Below are positions 9,641 through 28,459 of a DNA stretch of 64,000 nt, piece after piece. Numbering within the stretch: the stretch's first letter is position 1; each line of letters starts with the position of its first letter. Below the pieces are notes generated by a model. It worked only from the letters and a program-made list of their open reading frames with translations. It was not told the DNA's origin and made no database searches. Source of the stretch: Sipunculus nudus. Taxonomy: Eukaryota; Annelida; Sipuncula; Golfingiida; Sipunculidae. The stretch lies in NCBI GenBank assembly GCA_026874595.1, contig CM049316.1, positions 37,891,195 to 37,955,194 on the forward strand. Direction: 5' to 3'. Position numbers and translations under genes: made by a program.

Positions 9641-11689
9641 AGTAGAAGCCTTTTTTGGAATTGAATCCACATTTGTTTTAAACTAAAATGGAAAGGGGGA
9701 CGGGGGCAGCCAGCAACTTACATTATATATCATTGTCAGATATATGAAATATTTTCCTGTTTCCTTGGTAGATGGCACTCTACAACTAAACATAAATAAA
9801 CCTATTTCACTAAGTTCGGTATCTTCAGTCTTCCACAGCTCAGTTGAGAGCATGTGGGACTCCTCCTCATAAGATTTTGGGCTAGATTCCAGAGATAGAC
9901 AATTTCTGACATTCATAAACAAATCATGTTTAAAAACACTAAAGCTTAACTTCACATATCTAGATTTTCAAGCTTCCAACTATTGTTTCTCCTGTGTTTC
10001 TTCTTTCATTTTTTCTGTTCCTTCTATGGAAGCTGTTGCACAGATGCCAGATTTGACCAGTGGCCACAGATTCGTGTTATGATAATCAGATAAACCTGCT
10101 AGAGTGTGTACAAGTTCACACGCAGTACCATTACAACAAAAAACAAGTGAACTAGAGACGTCAAATGCTTTACATCTATGTTCAGGGATGCTATTGCTGG
10201 GAAACTTTAGTATAAATGAACCAATAGCATAAATTAATGCTCATATAAGTCATATTTTTGCAAATGTTTATGTACCATCGATTTTCTATTTACTAAATTA
10301 AAAGGTTTCCCTATTTATAAAAATAAAAACATTTCACTCTAGCTTAAAGTCTAAAATTGATGAGTTGTGTCAGTGTTTGAACTTGTCCATTATACAACAG
10401 CGGACTAATGAATAAGTTGTCATATTGTTCCAGGACCAGGATTGTTGTAAAGCCTCATTATTTTGTAGCCTGTAGCTATGAGCCTTTAATCTGCCTTTGT
10501 ACAGGCCTCTGGCAGAGATGTTTACCAATGCCGAATAAAACTTTGCCAGGTCAGACCTAAAATAAGACTGTTGATTTGATCAGGCCTGTTCCAAATTTCA
10601 ACTGTAACCTGACCTGAATAAAATAAGTGCAACCCCATTTTCATATTTAATTGATACACAGTCAAATTAAAGATGAAGTTTTGGCAAAGCAATATTAAAC
10701 CTGTATAAAGGTAAAGGTTTAATACATTTATGGTCTTACAGGGCTGTTATGATTTAAATCACTTGATTCAATTTAAATCATGTTATCTTGTTTTAAATCA
10801 TCATAAAAATAGAACCAAATCACCAAAATTGATTTTTTTTTTAAATTTAATTGACCAATTGCAATAGATATTAGTCCTTTATGAATGACATAACATTACC
10901 AACTGCAGATCCTCTGTGGCAAAAATTCAAAATAATCTTAAATTATTTGTTGTATAAGCTTTTTTTTCCCACTGACCATGATACATACTTAATTTACACT
11001 ATCATTCAAGTTAATTATGTAACCAGTTTCCTATAATACAGGTTATTGTAAACTTTCTAGCTGTTTAGTAAGAAGGTGGACTATTTGGTTCCCTGTCTGT
11101 CTTCTTCCGATGCTGCCTTATTTTAAAAGGGCCTAATTTCCTATCTGACCTTAATAAACTTAAGACAATCCCTTGGATGTTTCTTCAAAATGGCCAAGAA
11201 AATATGGAAATCATGGCTCACAGGCTGCTTGTTTTTTTTTATCAACATTTTTATAATATGTGGGGGCACACCAAAGTAATCAAAACAAATTCAACAAGGG
11301 CATCTGGCAGCAAGTCAGATAAGCCAGAGCTTTGCAAATGGTGTTTTGCAACAAGTGACCACCGTTCTACCTTAGCATATTTCTTTAGGTTACATGTTTT
11401 CCCTATTTGTCATGATTTCTGTGTTTACAAATATGTTTTTAATAAACAAGTTCATACATCCTTCACAAAGGCCTTATAAGAACTTTTAACAACCAAAATT
11501 ACCCTTAGATTATTATTATTTACATTACTATTTAGATAGATTCTAATGGATAAAGACCCAGCCGTGGTGAACAAACCAGCAATAAAGTAGAGAAGACTGA
11601 CAGTTCATTCAGACACTGTATTTTACAGGATCTTATTATTTCAATTTAATTTTGTTTGGTTATGGGTCATTAAATGTTAGTATGCAGGT
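9641..11689. other. Intergenic AT-rich stretch, nothing recognised
   Basis: Short frames only, none with a recognisable domain. A short run of ttaaatc direct repeats occurs near 10755-10800. Confidence 0.4.
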
Positions 11690-12050
11690 CGTGCTCAACA
11701 GCCCTGATTCACTCACAAACGAGTGCGGCTGTTGGGGTTCTTCAGTGGAATGACCCAGCAATTAGGACGATGAAACACCCATGATCCGCAGGTGCAGAAA
11801 TCACCAGGCCTGGTTAACACCATGATATAACATTAGAGGAAGTGTGTGATATGGCCCTGTCACAAAGTCCGAAACCTTAATGGAATTCTGCAGATGTACA
11901 TATACTTAGTAAGGCTAGCCTTAAATTTTAGTTAAAAGTGGAGGCGGTTACCTTCAACAAAAAAATATTATAAAAAAGAGAAGGATGCAAATTCACAACC
12001 TTGAAGTCTCAAGCCCTAACCATTATACAACCATGCTATCCTGATAAAAA
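11690..12050. mobile_element. SINE-like repeat copy with tRNA-like segment
   Basis: The body has cactcacaaacgagtgcgg, aggaagtgtgtgatatgg and ttctgcagatgtacatatac, shared with copies at about 12130-12375 and 15000-15655. On the minus strand, 12045-11985 reads like the promoter half of a tRNA: TAATGGTTAGGGC (A-box-like), then GGTTGTGAATTTGCATCC (decayed B box). A tRNA-derived SINE is the likely origin. Exact ends were not found. Confidence 0.5.
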
Positions 12051-12129
12051 ATATAAACTTTGATAGTCATAGAGTGTTGAGATTTGTAATGGTAGGCCTT
12101 TACAGTGTGAGCACATCGCAGGCTTACAG

Positions 12130-12375
12130 TGGAGACTGTACCCCACAGTCCTTTCACTCACAAACGAATGCGCCTTTTGTGGGTTCCTCAGTGTTACACT
12201 ACAAGGGCAAGAATGTACTGGGCACACAGTCTGGTTGACATCAAGAAAACCATGTGTTTCCCTCCGTCAGTAAGTCAGAAATTTGATTGTAATTGAGGAT
12301 ATGAACATAGTATCTAATTAAGCCAACTTTAAAAATGGCAGCTGTTACCTCCACCAAAAAATTTAAAATAAAGGT
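12130..12375. mobile_element. Second copy of the SINE-like repeat body
   Basis: It shares tttcactcacaaacgaatgc, aagccaactttaaaaatgg and tgttacctccaccaaaaaa with the copy at 11690-11970. Divergence is substantial, indicating an old insertion. Confidence 0.5.
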
Positions 12376-12379
12376 GGTC

Positions 12380-14930
12380 CTTCAGTATCTGATAGTATTA
12401 CAATTTACATTAAATGTGCACATACAAACTATGATCCAGTGTTGGGTGGTGAGCATGAGAGACTTTTTCGTGAGACAGAGAGATTTATCAAGCAGTTTGT
12501 CAGGTAAGATTACTTTGTGGTACATCAGAATTCATGAGCGCACCTGTAGTGTGGTGATTTTATATGTAGTAATTACAAATTAACTGCATTCACTTCAACC
12601 CAGGTTCTTTGAAGCTGTGGTTATATGAGGCAGAAACATCATTTCTTGTTAAAAACCTCAAGAAAATCCCATGCCTGCCCTGATATAACAACAGTTGTAT
12701 AATAGAAATACTGGACTTGATGTAAACCTGTAATAAAGCAGAGCCAGGCATCCTGCATCATAAAACAAGATATTTGTGCACGCTTTGTTAGCCAAGAAGA
12801 ACTGGCTACAGGTGTAGCAGGGATAGAAATTTCTAGGGGTCCACTGGTCTTTGTTTATTGCAGCATGTTTATAATATAATTTTATGTTGAATGACATCTT
12901 GCAGTGATGTTTACTAACAGCTTATAGATAAACATGCACATAACTCCATCAAAGGTAATGTTATATAAATAAGAACTTTCTGAACAGGAAATACCAACTG
13001 TCCCTTTAATATATATGTACTGTACACAGAGTCAGCAAGGAATCACATAAATTCTATACAATAAGTAGATGAATAAAGAAGTTGTGTGGCAGTAAATTGA
13101 TTATATTTATGATTGACCATTCGATTTCTTTCATTATTGTGGTAAATGTTGATGCTTTATTAAAATAATTATGAATTGATAAGAAAATAGACTGCTGTCT
13201 GATAGCCATTGATACAGGCCTGTCATATACTGTCAAAGTGGTTAATTTGGCATGTTTGAATTTTCACGTATTTTTCATTTCATAGCATTAGCACAGTTAG
13301 AATTTTCGCACAAATCCGTATGTAAGGTAATTAATTGTGTATCAAATTATTAAAATATTTATAAAAGACAGGTTTGTAATGTAACCTACATCCCACCTAA
13401 CAACCTTCGGGTTGCTGCTTACATGCCATGGGCAACTGGTTGAGCAATACATAGTTAATCAGAACTAATCACATTTGATGATGCAATGGTACTGCAATCA
13501 GCTACATTGTTTGACATCTTAGTAAGTTGTAGAATTTCTCTACAACAACAACTGTGATTATACTAACCAGAAGCAGCCAACTATGTCCGAACAACAAACA
13601 GCACTTACAAAAGTTACAGGTTGCTCTCAGCTCAGTCGTACTTCAAAGCTATGGGAAGGGCTAGGGGTGTCTTAAAAGGCTACTTATTGTTTCACAGTTC
13701 TACAAATCACTATAAATATGACTGGGTCTTTCTCAAGAAATCACTTGCTATGAACTCTTAGTTCAAATGACAAAACAACCCCTCTAACATTCTGGTTGAA
13801 GAAGCCTCAACCATGCATGAAGGGATTACCAGGCCCACATGACTGTATTTCAGATGAGAATGCTGCAATCTTCTGAACGATTTCATCGAATTTAAGCTTG
13901 TTCTTATCTTAGCATAAATCTAGCTCCTGCTAAAAGGGTGAAAATTAAAGCCCCGCTAACAAAACCACTTCCACAGTATAAACAAGTTGGCTTAAGGTTC
14001 TTTCAAATGGATTAGCTGGTATACCTGTTATATTTAAATCAATTTCAATCCCTGTGTATGATCAATGCAAGAATTTGGAATAAGATGAGGTGATGTGTAC
14101 TGTATGACCCCTTGTAATGTATACACTGTCACATCGTCTCATGTATATTTGAACTGGAGTTGGTGTAGCCTCTCAACTGAAATGATGTGAGTAATGATGA
14201 TTACACAAACATTCTGCTATAGTTAGAATTAACAGTATTATAAAATGCAGACTTTGTTCCTGTAACCTTAATGAATAATTAAGTTCCCTGGTGTAAGGTG
14301 GGAAAACCACATTATTGCACCTGTCTGTGCCTCTGATCATATATATATGTGTCTGAGCATATCTTGTGATTGTTAATGCAGTACATGTATCCTTGATTAT
14401 GCTTTATAATATATAATAATCAATTAGGAACAAATCTGAAAATATTTACTCCTTTCAGGAGGAAAGTTTAATGTTTAATTATTTTGTCTGTAACATTTGT
14501 TATATAAATGTTCTGTGTGGATGTTTCCATTTCTGTCATATACTTCCCCCAAATGGTCGAGCTGTGGAGGTAATATGTTTTTGGCATTGTTGGTTGGTTT
14601 GTCTGTTATCAACTTAACTTTAAAGGTTAGGACAAACATCCAAGGTAAAATTCAGTTAATTTTGGAGGTAGTCTGGATCACAGTAATGTTTTTGTTTAAA
14701 GGAGTCAGTTTCATTGTAAGACAGGACAGTTGAGGCCATCATTATTCACTAAATTATCAGTTCAAGGGAACTTTCAAGAGTTTCTAAAAGTGTGCACACA
14801 TGTCACATGATTTAAGCCTTCTATGATCTGGCAAGCAGAGCTTACATATGATGTAACCACTAAGTTAGTTAAGTAACACATTCTCTCAGCTTAGATTTAT
14901 GTATTTCCTGCACATGGTAGCAGCTTGATC
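12380..14930. other. Intergenic stretch, nothing recognised
   Basis: Short frames on both strands, none with a family signature. No array or terminal inverted repeat was noticed. Confidence 0.35.
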
Positions 14931-15081
14931 AGGACTGGTGTCTGGGGCTTTGGGGTAGAGTGCAGGACCCAAAGCTGGGAGATTATGAGATAGAATCTAA
15001 ACTGGAGAGGTGAAATTTTTTATGGTCTGCTCCCACCCAGGTGAGTGCTCTGCAGACCCATTCACCACAAGCGAGTGCACC

Positions 15082-15085
<4 letters not shown>

Positions 15086-15110
<25 letters not shown>
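15086..15110 (+). repeat. Poly-G tract (25)
   Basis: An uninterrupted run of G, one of eight poly-G or poly-C tracts of 12 bases or more in this window. Confidence 0.95.
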
Positions 15111-15112
<2 letters not shown>

Positions 15113-15142
15113 TTTCTAGGTGGTATTGCTCAGATAGGGACA

Positions 15143-15528
15143 GGGCTTGACATTAATGGAAAGTAAAAATGGTAGTAGGGCAACCAACTGTGGGTTCCTA
15201 CTTGCCAGTCGGGCAAGTGGGTGCAACATAAACCTCCACACAAAGGCCAGAATATTGACCAATCTTAAGTTGGCCACTTTTTTTTTTAAGGAGAATTGAA
15301 TTCATGTCTTTTTTCCAACTAGCTTTAATTACATGCATATTTTAATCTATGCAAATGCCACAGAGAAATATAATTTAGAAAAATCAGGTTGATCAATTTT
15401 TTTTTTTGTGGTTGTGGCCATGATTACTGATTTTGTGGGACAAGTAATTTTAATGTAGGGCAAGTGAAAGCTAGTTGTCACTTTCCATACTTGGAAAATA
15501 CTTTCAATATATAATGTGGAGCCCTGGC
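15143..15528. mobile_element. hAT-like MITE inserted in a SINE-like repeat
   Basis: The left end CAGGGCTTGACATT and right end AATGTGGAGCCCTG are inverted repeats. Flanks GATAGGGA and GCTATGGG may be a decayed 8-bp target duplication. CAGGG termini are typical of hAT elements. Internal sequence (tagggcaagtgaaagctag) recurs at about 15680-16085. Confidence 0.5.
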
Positions 15529-15679
15529 TATGGGGTTGATTACACACTGAGCCTGGTTAAGTACAGGATATAAAATAACAGGAAGTGTGTGATACTATCC
15601 TGTATAAAGTCCTAAACTGGAACAGAATTTTGTAGATATACTTATACTTAGGTATAAGCTCAATATTGTGATCCATAAC

Positions 15680-16085
15680 AAAGCTTGACATTATGCCTGG
15701 GGCAAATAAAACTTAGAAAAATGATGGTAGGCCAACTAAAAGTCAGCTCCTACGTGCCTGGCCAGGCAAACATGACCCAAAGCTTTGTATCTTGACTGAT
15801 TTTCGGTTAGCCATTTTCTTTTCTTTGCAGAAATTAAATTATATCGATAATACCCCTTTCTCTTCAATTACATATATGTTTACCTGTACATATACTAAAA
15901 AGAAATATAATTAACAAACAAAAAATTGAACTTGTTTATTGTCTTACATGCAGTAAATCATGCAACACAACATTTTTATACACTGTGAATTCAGGGCTAG
16001 TTCTGTTCAACCATTATTTTATTTTATAGGGCAAGTAAAATTTCATTTAGGGCAATTAAAAGCTAAGAAGTAATTTCAAAAGTTA
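15680..16085. mobile_element. Second, divergent copy of the same MITE
   Basis: It begins AGCTTGACATTATGCC, contains gtaggccaactaaaa and ends near tagggcaattaaaagctaag, parallel to the copy at 15143-15528. The right terminus is degraded. Confidence 0.4.
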
Positions 16086-16089
16086 TATT

Positions 16090-17160
16090 GGCTGAGATAT
16101 ATACATGTGTGGCCTCATAGTACTTTTAGTTGTATGACTGCAATAACCTGTCTCTCATACATCAACCTGTTCCTAAAAATTTAGTTATGTATTGAACTGT
16201 ACTTTACAGCAGTGGACTAATCAAGCCTCTAGAGCCTTAACTCTGACTCAATTTAAGTGACAAGGTAAACTTTAGGACTGTTGTATTATGTATTATGTAT
16301 CACTTGAGCGGTTACCTCAATATTATGTGATTATTTCTTTTATTCAGTCATGGTAATCAGACTGGGACAGTTCATTAACTTTATTCATGATTATGTACCA
16401 TAATATATAGGCTGTAGATTATTTAACCCAGACCACTTTTAAATCACTCTAATGTGGCATATTATAAACACAACAGAGCTTCACAGACCACTTATTGCAT
16501 TTCAAGCTTTATTAATCTTTCTGTTCAGGACTTGGAGCATGGGTGTGGGATCAGAACTAAAGTATACCTTATATGTAGGACAGTGTATTGCCAGGCAACT
16601 CGCAAGATGAATTGATTCATGATATAGCATAGCAATATGCAAGTCAGCTTGCAAACCTTGTGCCTTACATGATGCATTGCAAAAATAACCTAATATCCCT
16701 ACTGTATTTTGATGAATACAGCTCTGCCTTGACTACCTGATAAGTAAAGCAACATCTGGGAAGCACCCCTGTGTACAGTTATGCTCATATCACATACTGG
16801 TAATCATTTTTGTTAAATTTGGTTCAGTGTCAGTGTATCATATGCAATAAACCATGTCCTTTGGGACAACTGGCTTTTATCCAGTATGCTGTACTAGGAA
16901 ACCGTAAATTACTGGTAATCGTATATTAGATAAAGTTTAGCCTAATCAGAGATAAGTTTCATTTACTCTTTGCTATTTCTGCATGTCTGTTAGCTTAAAT
17001 TTATATAAGGTTTATCATTAGATTTGTGAACCAGGGATATTGCTGTAGGCAAATATTTTCCACACAGCAAATACTTGCTAATTTCTTGCATAGATTGCAG
17101 ACTCTCAAGCATTTTGATGTTCATTTCAACCCATGTCAGTGTACATGTGTATGTGCATAT
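16090..17160. other. Intergenic stretch upstream of LIX1, nothing recognised
   Basis: No gene, array or terminal repeat was recognised. Confidence 0.35.
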
Positions 17161-17516
17161 ATACTGTAGTTGGTTTCATATTCTTGGGATTAACATTTTG
17201 CAGTTTTTTTTTTGCTTTTTTTAGCTCAGCTGACTTTTAAGTCATCTGAGCTTTAGCAATCACCCTGTATCTGGCGTCCAGCCATCTCAGTGTCAGGCTG
17301 TTCCATAACAAGGCACAAATTGTAAGCGTTAGAACTAGAAACTTCTAACTGTACATCCAAGGAGGTCATAGGCAATACCTTGGAAACCTTAAGTTATGTC
17401 ATTGACCTATATTATGCAACCTATGGGCCGAAATATGATTTTGAGCAACCAGACAGTCACGCAGAGCCCAAATTGTATTCATTAGGCCTAGTAAATTATC
17501 TTGGAAAAAGGGGATT

Positions 17517-17531
17517 AGGTCACTGTGACCT
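17517..17531. promoter_or_regulatory. Exact IR3 palindrome AGGTCA-CTG-TGACCT (ERE consensus)
   Basis: A perfect inverted pair of half-sites with a 3-bp spacer, the vertebrate estrogen-response-element consensus. It lies about 1.4 kb upstream of the LIX1 start codon, inside repeat B. Occupancy is not known. Confidence 0.5.
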
Positions 17532-17817
17532 ATATTCTGTGACAGATGTCTTATGAGCACACTGAATGTCAAATGGGCACAAATCATATCTGTTAGGCCT
17601 AGAATCTTCAATACAACACCTGGGGTGTTCTGGAAGAATCTCTTTGGAAACTGTAAATTAGATCATTTTGGCCTATATATTCTGCAATATGGGCTGAAAA
17701 CATGTTTTTGTGCATCCAGATAATCAGATAGAGCACAAATTGTATCCATTGGGCCTAGAATCTTGTAATGTAGCATTCTGGAAGGTCCTAGGCAAATGTC
17801 CTTGGAAACTTGAAATT

Positions 17818-17832
17818 AGGTCACTGTGACCT
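17818..17832. promoter_or_regulatory. Exact IR3 palindrome AGGTCA-CTG-TGACCT (ERE consensus)
   Basis: Second perfect copy, in the next-but-one unit of repeat B, about 1.1 kb upstream of LIX1. Degraded versions occur at about 18137 and 18298. Confidence 0.5.
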
Positions 17833-18948
17833 ATATATTGCAACCTATAGGAAGACGATGTCATATGAGCACCCTGAATTACAGATGGGAAAAATCATAA
17901 CTACCGGTAGTATGCCTAGAATTTTCTAACACAACATCCTGGAGGTTCAAGGCAAATCTCCTTGGAAACTTGAAACTAGTTCATGTTGACCTATATTCTG
18001 TGACCTACTGGAGGAATACATGATTTTGAGCAGCTATACAGTCAGAAGGGAAAGAATTGTATCTTTTAGGCCCAGAAACTTGAAATGTAGCATATAGGGA
18101 TGTCCTGGGTATATGTCCATGGAAACCTGAAATTAGGTCACTGTCACCTAGGCTATATTCTGTGAGCTACTGGCATTCAACATGATTCTAAGCACCCAGA
18201 CAGTCACACAGGGCACAAAACTTAACTGTTGGACCTAGAACCTTCTACTATGAAGTCTATGGAGGTCCTTGGGAAAACTTCTCTTAATCTTGAAATTAGG
18301 TCACTGTGACACATATTCTGTAAGCTTTAGGAAAAACAGGTTTCAGTACTGGGAAATTCAGATGGGCACAAATCATAAGGGCTGGACCTAGAACCTTCAA
18401 ACATGAAATTCAAATGAGTTGAAATTATTGTTCATCAATGGCAGATAAATTGAAAGAGCGGGTATATATATATCACTAAAAATAGCAATTTTTGAACATA
18501 CAAGAACCATCATTATTTATATTTAATATCAATCCTGTCATTCCACTGCATTCCACATTGGGACCTCTTATTCACGAAGGTTTTATTTTCACCAAAATTC
18601 CCCTTTTGTGACCCTTGCAAACAAAAAAAGACAACCACAGTACTGGTTTACATGTAAAAATTGCTACAGGAGCAATTTCACGTCTAGGGCGTTCTTTCTG
18701 TCTGCTTGTGTGTCCTTATCTCAGGGTTGTGTATTTTTTTTTCCAGGTACACCAAACAGAATTTTCTCCATATTAATGAGGATCATTTGAGGAGACACAT
18801 GCCTAGATATAAGGAAGAAAATCAAAATCGTGAATGTTTTTGATGGGGAACAGTTGATCTGAGCAGCGAGTCCAAAGTGGAAGTCTTTTGTTCGGGTAAA
18901 GAGACTGTGCCACTCTTATCCAGTGAGGTGGTGAACTGTTATATAGAA

Positions 18949-27250
<8,302 letters not shown>

Positions 27251-27347
27251 TCAGCCTACTATTGTATCCTGCAAGAGAAATACTAGACTGGTACCCTGCA
27301 CTGTTCTCAGCAGATCATGTAGACTGGTGTACACAGCCATTATGAAC

Positions 27348-27353
27348 AATAAA
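27348..27353 (+). terminator. Poly(A) signal AATAAA, proximal
   Basis: About 98 bp after the LIX1 stop. A second AATAAA lies at 27465-27470. Confidence 0.5.
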
Positions 27354-27464
27354 TTTACTGGCAGTTGTAGCTCTTCAGTCTTAAAGAACATGATTCAAAC
27401 ATTGATAATTTGGAAAAGATCATGATGTAGGTTCAATCCTGTTTATCCTGGTTCAGATAATGAT

Positions 27465-27470
27465 AATAAA
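27465..27470 (+). terminator. Poly(A) signal AATAAA, distal
   Basis: Second hexamer downstream of LIX1. Which one is used cannot be told from sequence. Confidence 0.4.
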
Positions 27471-27479
27471 ACTTACATA

Positions 27480-28035
27480 AAATTATTCCCAAGCCAAAGA
27501 TAAAATTAAGTGTTTTTGTAATATAAGTTGTTTGATGCTGGCTAAATTGATATGATGGGCTGAGACAAATGCAGGTTAAATAGTATTATACACCATTCTT
27601 TGGAAAGTTGACTCCATTCAGACTGAAATTATTTCAGTCCTAAATGAAGTTAAGACCATTGCCAAGAGTTTTCTCTGTCTTTTGAATGAAAATGAACATG
27701 GTTATATGACAGTGTTTGATATTTAAAACTGAGGCCTTCTGTGTATTAGGTCTTCAGTTGTGGGACCAGAAATTATATAGGTTAACTGTTCAGTCAGGTT
27801 TACACTATAACTGTATTTACCTGATGCAAAATGAATACTATTTAACATAGTGACTGTTCTGTTTACTGTTCGAGGTACACCCACATGTATTGGCTAAGGT
27901 GAAACTAGCATGTTATTAAGTGGTATCAAATCTGAATTCTTTAAAATAGTATTTAGGAGTCATAATGATGCCTTTCTACCTGTCTCAGGGGGGCAAACGT
28001 GCATGGAAAGGGATTTTTCATGTTTTAACATCCTT
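27480..28035. other. 3' flank of LIX1, nothing recognised
   Basis: Possible extended 3' UTR. No domain or repeat was recognised. Confidence 0.35.
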
Positions 28036-28046
28036 TGAAAAGATAA

Positions 28047-28455
28047 AAAACTTCCATATATTCATATATTCTCTTGATAAAGCCACATGTCTGTTCAAAG
28101 CCGCACCATGACTTTTCATAACCATGCCCAAAAATCCCTCATGTCTCAGATACATATTTTATTATTTATTGGTTGCTTTAAAGCTAGGGTTAATACAATT
28201 GAACCTGGTGTTCATGAGTTAATGACAAGTCGGACAGTAGGGTGAGAGGGGCAGAGCTGATCTTTTGTGTCTTCCAGGAAAGTGTCCTCAGGTGAAGTTT
28301 TTGCATGCCCTGGGAAGCCTCAGTGTGGCTTCAAACATGGATTTTCCAGAATTCCTTCTTCCAAGGGAAGTTTAGCAGGGTTATGAAAATTAGTGGTGCG
28401 GCTTCAAATAGACATGCCACTTTATCAAGAGAATATATGGTAGAAGTTTTCCACA
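28047..28455. mobile_element. Fold-back element with about 80-bp arms
   Basis: The left arm (28047-28126) and right arm (28378-28455) are inverted copies sharing atattctcttgataaag, acatgtct/agacatg and gaagccgcacca/tggtgcggcttc. The loop is about 250 bp. No target duplication was found. Confidence 0.7.
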
Positions 28456-28459
28456 GCAG

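Larger units (their letters stand above)
14936..15655 (+). mobile_element. SINE-like repeat copy, split by a hAT-like MITE
   Basis: A tRNA-like head (TTTGGGGTAGAGTGC then GAGATAGAATCT) is followed by the body cacaagcgagtgcacctttc and, after an insertion, by acaggatataaaataacagg, aagtgtgtgatactatcctg and gaattttgtagatatac. The two halves match the uninterrupted copy at 11690-11910, which defines the insertion at about 15143-15528. A 25-base G run lies in the body at 15086-15110. Confidence 0.55.
17219..18415 (-). mobile_element. Hairpin-family element B (one end only)
   Basis: It begins with a T-tract and the perfect stem-loop AGCTCAGCTGAC/TTTTAA/GTCATCTGAGCT (17223-17252). The core consists of about six degenerate units of roughly 150-170 bp built on gggcacaaattgtatc, gttaggcctagaa, tccttggaaacttgaaattagg and tcactgtgacctatattctg. 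The GACCCATGGGTC end seen in other members is missing, so this copy is truncated or diverged. Confidence 0.65.
17162..18643. mobile_element. TACTGT-type MITE, split by hairpin-family element B
   Basis: The left end TACTGTAGTTGGTTTC (17162) and right end AACCACAGTA (18643) are inverted repeats. The right half (ccacattgggacctcttatt, cacgaaggttttattttc) matches the copy at 53230-53575, as does the segment atcaatggcagataaa (about 18435). The material between about 17219 and 18415 is foreign to that copy. Confidence 0.55.

Noticed and set aside
11985-12045. Functional tRNA gene on the minus strand
   Set aside because: Only A-box- and decayed B-box-like segments are present; a proper cloverleaf and acceptor stem cannot be formed. 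It is treated as part of a SINE-like repeat.
18877-18948. N-terminal extension of LIX1 (EVFCSGKETVPLLSSE..)
   Set aside because: The codon at 18877 is GTG. The first in-frame ATG is 18949, and family similarity begins well after it.
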